Source: Cytophagales bacterium (GTDB lineage: Bacteria; Bacteroidota; Bacteroidia; Cytophagales; Spirosomataceae). Taken from it: a DNA stretch of 64,000 bases. A model generated the notes under the pieces. The model worked only from the letters and a program-made list of their open reading frames with translations, was not told where the DNA came from and searched no databases. The number at the start of each line of letters is the position of its first letter. The stretch's first letter is position 1. This document shows, piece after piece, positions 37,743-46,168 of this stretch. The DNA is taken from NCBI GenBank assembly GCA_024742395.1, contig JANSYO010000002.1:1-64000 (forward strand). Reading direction: 5' to 3'. A program made the position numbers and the translations under genes.

Positions 37743-39203
37743 ATGTTAATTTCGGAGTCAACCCACCCAAGAGAAAACAAATTTCCAGAAAAAGTATTGC
37801 AATTTGGCACAGGAGTATTACTTCGTGGCCTTTGCGACTATTTAATTGATAAAGCCAATAAGAAAGGAATGTTCAGAGGGAGCATTGTAGTGGTGAAATC
37901 AATGGGCACAAATACGTCTGATTTCGATTCTCAAGACAATTTATACACATGCTGCGTTAGAGGTTATATCAAAGGTGAAATGACTTCTGAAAACGCTGTA
38001 ATTTCTTCAATTAGCCGGGTTCTAACTGCTCAAAATCATTGGAAAGAAATTTTGGCTACCGCCACAAGCCCTGACATGAGCGTAGTAATTAGTAATACCA
38101 CTGAGGTGGGCTTACAATATGTCAGCGAAAATCTGAATTCAGAAGATGTTCCGGAGTCATACCCGGGTAAGCTTACTAAATGGTTAAAAACAAGATTTGA
38201 TGCCGGCCTGAATGGCGTTGTAATAGTTCCTACTGAACTAATTGTTGACAACGGAGATTTCCTGAAAAATTTAGTTTTAAGACATATTGATGAACAAAAA
38301 TTAGGCAAAGATTTCAAAGCTTGGATTGAAAACGAAAATAGCTTCTGCAATTCTCTTGTTGATAGAATTGTACCAGGAAAGCCAAACGGTGAAGAGCTAG
38401 AATTGCTTACTAAGGAACTTGGATATGAAGACAATTTGCTAATCAAGTCTGAGGCATATAAATTATGGGCTATTCAAGGAGATGAAAAAGTAAGTGAGGT
38501 TCTTACCTTCGCTGATGCAGATGATGGAGTAGTCATTGAAAAGAGTATAACTCAATACAGGGAACTAAAGCTTAGAATGCTAAATGCACCTCACACTATG
38601 ATGTGTGCTTTATGCTTTCTGGCAGGTTTTGATACTGTAAAAGATGCTATGAATGATCCATTGATGGAGAAATTCATTACCATTTTAATGTTAACAGAAC
38701 TAGCCCCTGCTGTACCTTCAAGCATAGATCCCAAAATTGTTCAACGTTATGGGCGTGAAATTATGGATAGGTTCAGAAACCCTCATCTGGATCATAATTG
38801 GCACAGCATTACCTTTCAATATACAATGAAGCTAAAAATGAGGGCCATACCTCTGTTAATGCATTATTATGAGGTATTCGGTACTGTTCCACACTATTTC
38901 TCCAGAGGCTTTGCCGCCTATATCCTATTCATGAAAGCTGTAGAAAAGCGTGATGACAAGTTCTACGGTATGAACGCGGGTAAAGAATATGTGATCAATG
39001 ACGACCAGGCTGCCTGGTTTTATGAAGTATGGCAAAGTAATGATACTGAAGAGGTAGTTCAAAGAACCTTGAGTAATGAAGATTTCTGGGAACTAGACCT
39101 TAGACATCTTCCTGGTTTCGAAGAAAGCGTTTCACTTCACTTATCCAATATGCAAAGCATAGGTGTTAAAGAAGTTGCTTCTGCTTTAAATGTATTTGCA
39201 TAA
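37743..39203 (+). CDS. uxaB: Tagaturonate reductase (altronate oxidoreductase)
   Basis: NAD-dependent enzyme (486 aa) of the polyol/uronate dehydrogenase family that interconverts D-tagaturonate and D-altronate in galacturonate catabolism. It starts with the Rossmann region VLQFGTGVLLRG. Other signatures: VVISNTTEVGL, KLTKWLKTRF, the middle NSLVDRIVPGKP motif (DRIVPG-type) and the catalytic lysine block RELKLRMLNAPHTMM. Complete length. No uxaA, uxaC or pectin genes adjoin it, so it is isolated; a mannonate/fructuronate specificity cannot be excluded. Followed by a terminator. Confidence 0.85.
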   Translation: MLISESTHPRENKFPEKVLQFGTGVLLRGLCDYLIDKANKKGMFRGSIVVVKSMGTNTSDFDSQDNLYTCCVRGYIKGEMTSENAVISSISRVLTAQNHWKEILATATSPDMSVVISNTTEVGLQYVSENLNSEDVPESYPGKLTKWLKTRFDAGLNGVVIVPTELIVDNGDFLKNLVLRHIDEQKLGKDFKAWIENENSFCNSLVDRIVPGKPNGEELELLTKELGYEDNLLIKSEAYKLWAIQGDEKVSEVLTFADADDGVVIEKSITQYRELKLRMLNAPHTMMCALCFLAGFDTVKDAMNDPLMEKFITILMLTELAPAVPSSIDPKIVQRYGREIMDRFRNPHLDHNWHSITFQYTMKLKMRAIPLLMHYYEVFGTVPHYFSRGFAAYILFMKAVEKRDDKFYGMNAGKEYVINDDQAAWFYEVWQSNDTEEVVQRTLSNEDFWELDLRHLPGFEESVSLHLSNMQSIGVKEVASALNVFA

Positions 39204-39230
39204 GCAAAATCAACTTAATTTTAAGAAAGG

Positions 39231-39258
39231 AAAAGGAGGCTTTAGGGTCTCCTTTTTT
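39231..39258 (+). terminator. Terminator of uxaB
   Basis: GGAG (39235-39238) / CTCC (39249-39252) extended by AAAA/TTTT, then a run of six T. It lies 28 bp after the stop. Confidence 0.8.
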
Positions 39259-39589
39259 CGTTTTCAAAACCTTTTTGAGTCTCTTTACCAAAGAGAGAAA
39301 AAATTGATCTTAGGCTATTAAAAATAGATGAGGCCCTGAAAAGAAAAAAAGTATTGGGCAGATCAAGTTTTGCGATGATCACCCAATACTTTATGTATAG
39401 GAAGGGTTGAATAAATGATTACACAAATCTAGTGCAAAGAAGTCTTCTAGCTCTACTATTTTTTCATCCATTTCTGATACAATTTCAACTAAAACACAAA
39501 TTATTGCTTGATAAATACAAATCTCAAACGTTTGCACAGCTCATCACCAAAAAGGCGAAAAATATTTTAAAATTTTTCTTGCCTAACTC
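39259..39589. other. Non-coding stretch before tRNA-Val with an orphan long hairpin
   Basis: No credible gene. It holds a small TCTCTTT/AAAGAGA hairpin (39280-39296) and a long one: AAAGTATTGGG (39348-39358) pairs perfectly with CCCAATACTTT (39382-39392), with an inner GATC/GATC (39361-39364, 39377-39380). Seven A upstream of the stem become a T-run on the minus strand, so this looks like a terminator for leftward transcription although no minus-strand gene precedes it. Confidence 0.55.
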
Positions 39590-39620
39590 TTGCAAGAAAA
39601 AAAACAAGCCACCATCTTTG
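39590..39620 (+). promoter_or_regulatory. Promoter of tRNA-Val
   Basis: TTG (39590-39592), 20-bp spacer, CATCTTTG (39613-39620; one mismatch to TAnnTTTG), 14 bp before the mature tRNA. The CATCTTTGCAG context is the same as at the rplM promoter. Confidence 0.6.
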
Positions 39621-39634
39621 CAGTCCCAAAACAA

Positions 39635-39709
39635 GGGAGTTTAGCTCAGTTGGTTCAGAGCATCTGCCTTACAAGCAGAGGGTCGGGGGTTCGAATCCCT
39701 CAACTCCCA
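39635..39709 (+). tRNA. tRNA-Val (anticodon TAC)
   Basis: 75-base cloverleaf. Acceptor GGGAGTT (39635-39641) pairs with AACTCCC (39702-39708), D-arm TAGCTCAGTTGGTTCAGAGC-like, anticodon stem TCTGC/GCAGA with loop CTTACAA (anticodon TAC), T-loop GGTTCGAATC. Discriminator A at 39709; CCA is not encoded. Followed directly by a terminator and by tandem copies of its 3' end. Confidence 0.97.
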
Positions 39710-39955
39710 CTTAAAAAGCCTTGCAGAAATGTGAGGCTTTTTTCGTTTTTAATCGTGGATTATATCAGTGTCGGGCCTTCTCTGCGAGACGTCGCACCGC
39801 CCTCAACTCCCAATCAAAAGCCTTACAGAAATGTTAGGCCTTTTTGGTTTTTAATCGTGGATTATATCAGTATCAGGCGTTCTCAGTGAGACGTCGCACC
39901 GCCCTCAACTACCAATGATAAGCCTTCCGAAAATCTGACCATTTTGTCTTTAGTC
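39697..39955 (+). repeat. Tandem ~103-bp repeats each beginning with the 3' end of tRNA-Val
   Basis: The last 13 bases of the tRNA, CCCTCAACTCCCA (39697-39709), recur exactly at 39800-39812 and with one change at 39902-39914, giving periods of 103 and 102 bp. The spacers are also alike: a GCCT...AGGC hairpin with T-run, then AATCGTGGATTATATCAGT and GAGACGTCGCACCG. The third unit decays after about 50 bp. The layout resembles the rtT repeats that follow E. coli tyrT, which also re-copy the tRNA 3' end. The rest of this 418-bp gap (39956-40127) shows no gene. Confidence 0.9.
39713..39743 (+). terminator. Terminator of tRNA-Val (repeat unit 1); second copy at 39816-39845
   Basis: AAGCCT (39716-39721) / AGGCTT (39734-39739) with a 12-base loop and a T-run. 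The second unit keeps a similar GCCT/AGGC hairpin and five T. Confidence 0.75.
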
Positions 39956-40127
39956 CTTCCAGGTGTAAGAATCAGTGGCACACAACAAACAGAGATCGTG
40001 ATGAAATTGGCTCGAGAACTATACATTGGGTTCCGTTTGGCCTGTCCCCTTAATTTCAGACAAGGCTCTCCCCAATTTAGCCCAGCCTATCCATTTTTGC
40101 TTATATTTATTTCGACAAGCACAGCCT

Positions 40128-42161
40128 ATGAAAAAATTCCTTTTGCTGCTTTTTAGCTTTTCTGTTTACGGACAAGTCAATACTCAAAACATTGAGATTG
40201 TCCGAGATGATTTCGGGGTCCCTCATATATTTGGCAAAACAGATGCTGAGGTTGCATATGGCCTTGCTTGGGCACATGCAGAAGATGACTTTAAAACAAT
40301 TCAGCAAACTATGCTGGCCGGAAAGGGTATGCTAGGTAAGTACCTGGGAAAAGATGGTGCACCTATCGATTATGTCGTTGGCCTTTTACGCTGTAGAGAA
40401 TTAGCAAAAGAAAAAATCAATACCCTATCTCCTGAATTTACAAAGGTGGCTCAAGGTTATTTAAATGGCCTGAATAGCTACGCAAGACAACATCCGGAGG
40501 AGGTACTGGTGAAAAAGAGCTTCCCGGCTTCTATGGAAGACTATTTGTCTTCCGTTGCACTTTCCCTATCTGTTATATCCGGCGTTGATTCTGAAATAAA
40601 AAAAATACTAAGTAGAAACATTGAAACATCAGAAGACATTAAAGGATCTAATGCCTTTGCTATCGCCACATGGAAAACCACCACTGGCGAATCCTTCCTG
40701 AACATTAATTCGCATCAACCATTGGAAGGCCCTGTGGCTTGGTATGAAGCTCATTTGCACAGTGAAGAAGGCTGGAATATTATAGGAGGTCTTTTCCCGG
40801 GTGGTTGTGTTATATTTCATGGAACCAATGAAAATCTAGGCTGGGCACATACTGTGAATCATCAGGATAAAATTGATGTGTACAGGCTCAGTATGAAAGG
40901 GAAAAAATCAAATAAGTATATCTTTGATGGTCAATGGCTAAAGCTGGAAAAAAAGAATGTGCCTTTAAAAGTCAAACTAGGATGGATCACCCTACCTCTC
41001 TCTAAAAAAGCTTACTGGAGTAAATATGGAGCTACGCTAAAAACAAAACTAGGCGTCTATTCTATTCGTTTTGGTGCAAATCAGGAACTCAGAGGCTTGG
41101 AGGAATGGTATCGAATGAACAAAGCCAAGAACTTCACAGAATTCTATTCTGCAATGAAAATGGTCGCAATACCTGGATTTAATACCGTATATGCCGATAA
41201 TATGGATACCATTTTCTATGTGTCAAATGGCATGATTCCAATCAGGAATCCAGAATTTAATTGGAAGGGAGTATTGCCAGGAAATACTTCTAAAACTCTA
41301 TGGACCCAATTTCACGGACTGGAGGATCTGCCGCAATACCTAAATCCAAGTTCCGGATATTTATATAATACTAATAATAGCGTTTTTCATGCCTCTGCTC
41401 CGGAAAATAATTTAGACCCTAAGAGTATTGACTCTACCATGGGTTATCCACTTACTGTAAACAACCGAAGTGCCCGTTTTGAAGAATTAATCAATGGTTA
41501 CGACAAATTAAGTTTTGAAGATTTTAAACAGATTAAATACGATAATCAATATCCTTCCTCCTACCATTTCTCTATTGATCTTAACATCATTCAAGATGTT
41601 GACCCAAAACGTTACCCTGAAATTGCTCAAGAGCTCATCAAGATTCAAACCTGGAACAGAAAAGCCGATATTGACAGCGAGGGAGCAGCATTATTCAGTG
41701 CCTTTATTTATGAAGTTTCATCACAATTTGAAGGACATTTAAAAGGGAAAGTATTATCCGAATCTGAAGCTGTTAAAATTCTAAAAAAGGTAAAGTCATC
41801 AATTCATCAACACTATGGTTCTTCACGAATAACTTTGGGGCAGGTACAAAAGCTTGCAAGGGGAAATAAGATCCTGCCCATTTGGGGGCTCCCGGATGTA
41901 CTTACTGCTATGTACACTGCACCATACGAAAATGGAACGAGAAAAGGAATAGCTGGCGAGTCCTACATTCAGCTTGTTCGCTTTAAGCGAGGCCAACTAC
42001 CACGGATAAGCTCTATCATTAACTACGGAGCTTCTAATCACCCTGAAAGCCCGCATTATTCAGATCAGATGGAACCATTCATCCATCAGAAATTGAAGCC
42101 AATGAGCCTTTTGAAGGCAGACGTAATGAAAAATGCAACTCGGGTTTATCATCCTAAGTAG
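40128..42161 (+). CDS. Penicillin acylase family (Ntn-hydrolase) protein
   Basis: A 677-aa exported N-terminal-nucleophile amidohydrolase. The ATG at 40128 gives the signal peptide MKKFLLLLFSFSVYGQ; a longer frame from 40026 reads through non-coding sequence. The alpha-subunit-like part has VRDDFGVPHIFGKTDAEVAYGLA. The autoprocessing site is Gly173-Ser174 in KGSNAFAIA, where Ser174 becomes the N-terminal nucleophile of the large subunit. PLEGPVAWYEAHLH and GVLPG...YNTNN-type motifs follow. Members cleave penicillins, acyl-homoserine lactones or other amides; the substrate is unknown. It lies downstream of the tRNA-Val repeats. Confidence 0.9.
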   Translation: MKKFLLLLFSFSVYGQVNTQNIEIVRDDFGVPHIFGKTDAEVAYGLAWAHAEDDFKTIQQTMLAGKGMLGKYLGKDGAPIDYVVGLLRCRELAKEKINTLSPEFTKVAQGYLNGLNSYARQHPEEVLVKKSFPASMEDYLSSVALSLSVISGVDSEIKKILSRNIETSEDIKGSNAFAIATWKTTTGESFLNINSHQPLEGPVAWYEAHLHSEEGWNIIGGLFPGGCVIFHGTNENLGWAHTVNHQDKIDVYRLSMKGKKSNKYIFDGQWLKLEKKNVPLKVKLGWITLPLSKKAYWSKYGATLKTKLGVYSIRFGANQELRGLEEWYRMNKAKNFTEFYSAMKMVAIPGFNTVYADNMDTIFYVSNGMIPIRNPEFNWKGVLPGNTSKTLWTQFHGLEDLPQYLNPSSGYLYNTNNSVFHASAPENNLDPKSIDSTMGYPLTVNNRSARFEELINGYDKLSFEDFKQIKYDNQYPSSYHFSIDLNIIQDVDPKRYPEIAQELIKIQTWNRKADIDSEGAALFSAFIYEVSSQFEGHLKGKVLSESEAVKILKKVKSSIHQHYGSSRITLGQVQKLARGNKILPIWGLPDVLTAMYTAPYENGTRKGIAGESYIQLVRFKRGQLPRISSIINYGASNHPESPHYSDQMEPFIHQKLKPMSLLKADVMKNATRVYHPK

Positions 42162-42217
42162 AAACTTCGAAAAGTTAATGAAGTATATTTGTTTTTTAAA
42201 ACATACCTTATTCAAGA

Positions 42218-42667
42218 ATGAAAAAAGCTGTTTTCCTTTTAGGTCTCTTAATCCCCGCCTTTCTAAGCTCCTGTGAGAAAGATGAATTTAGTGGCACCGA
42301 AGCAGAAAAAATTGATCAATACATTGCATCTAAAAACTTAATTGTAACAGAATCTACCTCGACGGGATTACAATACATCAGAACTAAAGATGGTACGGGA
42401 TCGTCTCTGAAGACAACTCAATTTGTTACATTGAAATACACAGGAAAGCTTCTCAGCGAGAAGGTTTTCGATTCAGGCTCTTTTGGTTTCATTCTAGGTA
42501 TAGGTCAGGTAGTAAGAGGATTTGATGAAGGTGTTGCCAAAATGAAAGTAGGTGAGCAGGCAACCATTATCTTTCCATCAAATCTTGGATATGGCAATAC
42601 TAAACAGGGCTCCATACCTAAGAACTCCCCATTGATTTTTGAAATTGAGATTCTAGCAGCAGAATAA
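42218..42667 (+). CDS. FKBP-type peptidyl-prolyl isomerase lipoprotein, single domain
   Basis: A 149-aa lipoprotein: signal MKKAVFLLGLLIPAFLSSC with Cys19 lipidated. A short acidic helix (EAEKIDQYIASKNL), also seen in the two-domain FKBP lipoprotein at 14078, precedes one FKBP domain (FVTLKYTGKLLSEKVFDSG; GFDEGVAKMKVGEQATIIFP; LGYGNTKQGSIPKNSPLIF). A TATATTTG box is at 42184-42191. Third secreted FKBP of the window; periplasmic folding role likely. Confidence 0.9.
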   Translation: MKKAVFLLGLLIPAFLSSCEKDEFSGTEAEKIDQYIASKNLIVTESTSTGLQYIRTKDGTGSSLKTTQFVTLKYTGKLLSEKVFDSGSFGFILGIGQVVRGFDEGVAKMKVGEQATIIFPSNLGYGNTKQGSIPKNSPLIFEIEILAAE

Positions 42668-42719
42668 TTAGCTAAAGTACGGCTACCTTTATTTTATTAT
42701 CGTGAACTAAAAATTTAGC

Positions 42720-43703
42720 ATTATCAGCCAAGTTAGCCCTCTACTATCGACCATCATAGTCAACTACAGAAGTTGGGACTTTCTGGAGAAGTGCCTTGAT
42801 TCCCTTTTGGCTGATTCTCAAGCTGAGTTTAGCCATGAAATTATAGTGGTTGATAATAATTCTGACGATGGTCAATTTGATGACTTTACCAAGAGGTACC
42901 CTCAAGTTATTTTTATTGCAAATCCGATAAATTCCGGTTTTGCCTCTGCCTGTAATCTTGGTGCTCTTAACGCTGAAGCTCAAACTTTACTCTTTCTAAA
43001 CCCAGATACTTTAGCCAGTCTTGAAACAATTAAGAAAGTAAATGCTTTCTGCCAGACCCACACTGAGTATGGAATTGTATCCTGTTTACAATCTGCAAAA
43101 CTTAGTCACCATATCAAGGCTTTGCCAAGGATTTATACACTTTTTGGCCCATTAAGAAGCTTATACTTTCTTATTAATCAAAAATTAAAAAGGACAAAAT
43201 CTATAGACTCTCATTCTGTGTTAGAACCACAATGGGTCTCAGGGTCTATGGTCATGATTCGCAAAAACTGGTTTGACAAAGTAGGAGGCTGGTGTGAAGA
43301 TTATTGGATGTATTCTGAAGACATTGATTTATCAAAACAAGTAAGCTCTCATGGTGGTAAAATTGCTATTCTTACTGATCTCTCGATAGAACATAGTCAT
43401 GGAGGAGCCAGTAGAAAAAACTTAAAGACAGCTGCAATAACCAAAACCGAAGTTTTGATATCTCAGCATGTTTATATTTCAAGAAACTTATGTGGCCTTG
43501 AATGTATCCTTTGCCACGGTGCCTTAGTCATCAATAACTTATTATTTAAAGGGCTTTTCGCAATTCTTGGAATCCCTTTCTTTTTTATTCCTAAGCTTAA
43601 ATTACAGCAACATATATTCCTGAATCTGCTCAAGTATTATTCCAACTCGCTAAAAACCAGGCAATGGCGGAGCAAAAGATCTATCAGGTATATCGGAAAA
43701 TAA
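42720..43703 (+). CDS. Family 2 glycosyltransferase, non-standard start
   Basis: Inverting GT-A glycosyltransferase with STIIVNYRSWDFLEKCLDSL, EIIVVDNNSDDG, NSGFASACNLGA and LFLNPDT (DxD-like), then the acceptor block GSMVMIRKNWFDKVGGWCEDYWMYSEDIDLS and a C-terminal hydrophobic pair, as in rhamnosyl-type transferases. The N-terminal strand is encoded upstream of the first usual start (TTG at 42807). The frame is open from 42711, and the only start-like codon covering the domain is ATT at 42720. A GTG at 42702 is in frame but followed by TAA two codons later. Either a rare ATT start or a nonsense change is implied. Confidence 0.72.
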   Translation: MISQVSPLLSTIIVNYRSWDFLEKCLDSLLADSQAEFSHEIIVVDNNSDDGQFDDFTKRYPQVIFIANPINSGFASACNLGALNAEAQTLLFLNPDTLASLETIKKVNAFCQTHTEYGIVSCLQSAKLSHHIKALPRIYTLFGPLRSLYFLINQKLKRTKSIDSHSVLEPQWVSGSMVMIRKNWFDKVGGWCEDYWMYSEDIDLSKQVSSHGGKIAILTDLSIEHSHGGASRKNLKTAAITKTEVLISQHVYISRNLCGLECILCHGALVINNLLFKGLFAILGIPFFFIPKLKLQQHIFLNLLKYYSNSLKTRQWRSKRSIRYIGK

Positions 43704-43731
43704 AAAGCGGAAGGTATCCCTTCCGCTTTTT
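43702..43731. terminator. Bidirectional terminator between GT2 and AraC genes
   Basis: 8-bp perfect stem GCGGAAGG/CCTTCCGC, loop TATC, flanked by A5 and T5; serves the two convergent genes. Confidence 0.88.
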
Positions 43732-43758
43732 ATTCATCTATAAATTTGATACTTGCTC

Positions 43759-44691
43759 TTATCCAATTAGAAGACTCTCTCTTCTTCTCATCTTACCAGC
43801 AGGTATACCAAACATCATTTTAAATCTACGGCAGAAATAAGCTGTATCCTTATAACCTACTTCAGAGCCAATAGCCCTGATACTTTTCTTTGTGGTTCTC
43901 AATAACGTTACAGCCGCTTCCATTCTCTGATACTCAATGTAATCCTGAGGATTGATACCTGTTAGCATTTTGAAGTACTGACCTACATAATCTTCAGAAA
44001 CATTGGCCACATTTGCCAATTGCTTGTTAGACAAATCTCCCTCTAAATTATCTTTAATATAGGCAAAAATGTCAATCAAACGAGGATCCTTAAAGTAGGT
44101 ACTGTTTGTAGCCAATTGCTCTACAAACATTTCATTGCGTAAAATAAAACGGATGATCTCAATAACGATCTCTTCAGTTTTATTCATAATTACTCTTCCT
44201 CTACCAGCTTCTTCTGTGAAATCTTCTATCAAAATATCTTTGATTAAAAGAGCCAGTCTAGAGTTATTCTTGATAAAGAATGGTGGTATATCAAGTGAAG
44301 TAAAGAAATTGACAGAGTCAAAAACCTTTGCTTCAAAAGCTATCAAACCAAAGGAGTTTCTTACTTTTCCAATTTCCTCCGGAATGGTCATCGCGTCAAA
44401 ATAATGCTCACGGCGAGTCATGAACTCTTCGTAAGTAATCATTTTCGGCTCACCTGTTCCATATGTGATAGTGGAAGATTTCCCTCCCGGGATGAAAAGC
44501 ATATCACCGGGCTCTACCTTCTCATCAATACCTTGGAGTTTGACATCCCCATCATAAAGGATTAGTAATGTGTTTTCTACATCATACACATTTTTAATAG
44601 TGACCGGCTGGAGAATATTGATGTGCCTTGCTTTGGCAAACTTCACTCCTAGCGACTCAATGATTTTGTTGTATTCCTTCATGTTGCTCAT
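43759..44691 (-). CDS. AraC-family transcriptional regulator with cupin sensor domain
   Basis: A 310-aa regulator. The N-terminal part (about 20-110) is cupin-like (EKVEPGDMLFIPGGKSSTITYG). A helical middle and a C-terminal AraC double helix-turn-helix follow: NKQLANVANVSEDYVGQYFKMLTGINPQDYI and RAIGSEVGYKDTAYFCRRFKMMFG, with IPAGKMRRRE at the end. Likely binds a small ligand and controls nearby or distant genes; targets unknown. It is followed on its strand by the shared terminator at 43702. Confidence 0.9.
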   Translation of the reverse strand: MSNMKEYNKIIESLGVKFAKARHINILQPVTIKNVYDVENTLLILYDGDVKLQGIDEKVEPGDMLFIPGGKSSTITYGTGEPKMITYEEFMTRREHYFDAMTIPEEIGKVRNSFGLIAFEAKVFDSVNFFTSLDIPPFFIKNNSRLALLIKDILIEDFTEEAGRGRVIMNKTEEIVIEIIRFILRNEMFVEQLATNSTYFKDPRLIDIFAYIKDNLEGDLSNKQLANVANVSEDYVGQYFKMLTGINPQDYIEYQRMEAAVTLLRTTKKSIRAIGSEVGYKDTAYFCRRFKMMFGIPAGKMRRRESLLIG

Positions 44692-44948
44692 AACTCTCGC
44701 AAATATTCAATTTCAAATTTGTAGAATTCGTCTCATCTTCTACTTTACAAAAACCTTGCTACTTGTACAAAACTAATAATAATCCTTCAAGCACCAAACG
44801 GTATCCCTGACAAGAATGTTCGTTTATTTATACGAAATAAACTAAATAAGGTCACTTTTCTAAAAAAAGTATAAAATATTACCATCTGCGTCGACCAAAT
44901 AAACTTCTGTAAACTGGTAAAAAACCTAGAAATGGGGCTCAGGGCACA
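44692..44948. other. Intergenic region upstream of AraC-family gene
   Basis: The 305-bp gap to the acyl-CoA dehydrogenase gene ends in that gene's terminator (44949). The rest is AT-rich without a gene, repeat or recognisable consensus promoter; it should carry the AraC promoter. Confidence 0.4.
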
Positions 44949-44971
44949 AAAAAAGGCCTCTTCCGAGGCCT
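44949..44971 (-). terminator. Terminator of the acyl-CoA dehydrogenase gene
   Basis: 7-bp perfect stem AGGCCTC/GAGGCCT, loop TTCC, followed by a T-run on the minus strand, 26 bp after the stop. Confidence 0.88.
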
Positions 44972-44996
44972 AAAATAAATACAATCGTATATTAGA

Positions 44997-46145
44997 TTAC
45001 TTTAATACTTCTCTTGCAATTACTAATCGTTGAATTTCAGAAGTACCCTCATAAATTTCAGTAATTTTTGCATCTCGCATCATTCTTTCTACATGGTATT
45101 CTTTCACATAACCATAACCACCATGAATCTGAACTGCCTGAGTAGTAACCCACATGGCAACTTCTGAGGCATATACTTTTGCCATGGCAGCCGCCTCTGA
45201 ATAGGGCCTTCCCTGATCTTTTTCAAAAGCCGCTTTGTAAATTAACAGTCTGGCTGCTTCAATTCTGGTTCTCATATCGGCCAGTTTAAACTGAATGGCT
45301 TGATGCTGACTTATTTCTTTACCAAAAGCCTTTCTTTCTTTTGAATAACTAACTGCACGCTCAAAAGCTCCTGAAGCAATTCCCAATGCCTGAGCAGCGA
45401 TACCAATTCTTCCACCATCAAGTGTACCCATGGCAAACTTGAAACCAAATCCTTCCTCACCTAATCTATTTTCTTTCGAAACCCGACAATCAGATAACAT
45501 AAGAGAATGTGTATCTGAAGACCGAATGCCCATTTTATCTTCCTTCTTTCCTACTACAAAACCTTCAGTCTCTTTCTCAATTATTAAAGCATTGATACCT
45601 CGATGACCTTTTTCAATATCGGTTTGTGCTATTACCAAAGCAATATCTGAACTGCCACCGTTAGTTATCCAATTTTTAGTGCCATTGACTAAATAATGGT
45701 CTCCATTATCAATGGCTGTCGTGCGTTGTGATGTAGCATCAGAACCGGCCTCAGGCTCTGAGAGGCAAAAGCAACCCAATTTCTCGCCACTTGCCAAAGG
45801 TTTTAAATATTTCTCTTTCTGAGCTTGTGTTCCGTATTTTTCAATTCCCCAGCAAACCAGTGAATTATTCACCGACATAATTACAGCCGCAGAGGCGTCT
45901 ACCTTCGCAATTTCTTCTAAAGCAAGTACATACGAAATGGTGTCCATTCCACCTCCGCCAAATTCCTCAGGCACCATCATGCCCATAAAACCAAGCTCCC
46001 CCATCATTTTAACTTGCTTTTCGGGAAAAACGGAATGGGTATCACGCTCAATTGCGTCATGAAGAAGTTCTTTTTCAGCAAAATCTCTGGCAGCCTCCTG
46101 GACAGCCCGGTGCTCTTCGGTAAGATCAAAATTTAATCCTTGCAT
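44997..46145 (-). CDS. Acyl-CoA dehydrogenase (short/medium-chain type)
   Basis: FAD-dependent first step of fatty-acid beta-oxidation (382 aa). The start at 46145 gives MQGLNFDLTEEHRAVQEAARDFA, a family N-terminus; an upstream ATG at 46199 lies in the promoter. Seen: CFCLSEPEAGSDA, the FAD/substrate motif NGTKNWITNG, GTLDGGRIGIAAQALGIA, and the catalytic Glu in EIYEGTSEIQRLVIARE, placed as in short- and medium-chain enzymes. Its promoter carries a 24-bp perfect palindrome. Electron-transfer flavoprotein is not in the window. Confidence 0.94.
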   Translation of the reverse strand: MQGLNFDLTEEHRAVQEAARDFAEKELLHDAIERDTHSVFPEKQVKMMGELGFMGMMVPEEFGGGGMDTISYVLALEEIAKVDASAAVIMSVNNSLVCWGIEKYGTQAQKEKYLKPLASGEKLGCFCLSEPEAGSDATSQRTTAIDNGDHYLVNGTKNWITNGGSSDIALVIAQTDIEKGHRGINALIIEKETEGFVVGKKEDKMGIRSSDTHSLMLSDCRVSKENRLGEEGFGFKFAMGTLDGGRIGIAAQALGIASGAFERAVSYSKERKAFGKEISQHQAIQFKLADMRTRIEAARLLIYKAAFEKDQGRPYSEAAAMAKVYASEVAMWVTTQAVQIHGGYGYVKEYHVERMMRDAKITEIYEGTSEIQRLVIAREVLK

Positions 46146-46168
46146 TTGGTTATGGTTAATGAATGAAC

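Noticed and set aside
39590-39889. 99-codon open frame across tRNA-Val and its repeats
   Set aside because: It runs through the cloverleaf and two terminator hairpins; its internal similarity comes from the DNA repeat. Not a gene.
39697-39955. CRISPR-like or att-site interpretation of the tRNA-Val repeats
   Set aside because: Spacers are near-identical rather than unique, only three units, no cas genes; no integrase or foreign genes lie between the copies.
39944-40127. Open frames upstream of the penicillin-acylase start, including an N-terminal extension of that gene
   Set aside because: Composition is not coding-like and the signal peptide starts at 40128; the upstream codons would hide it.
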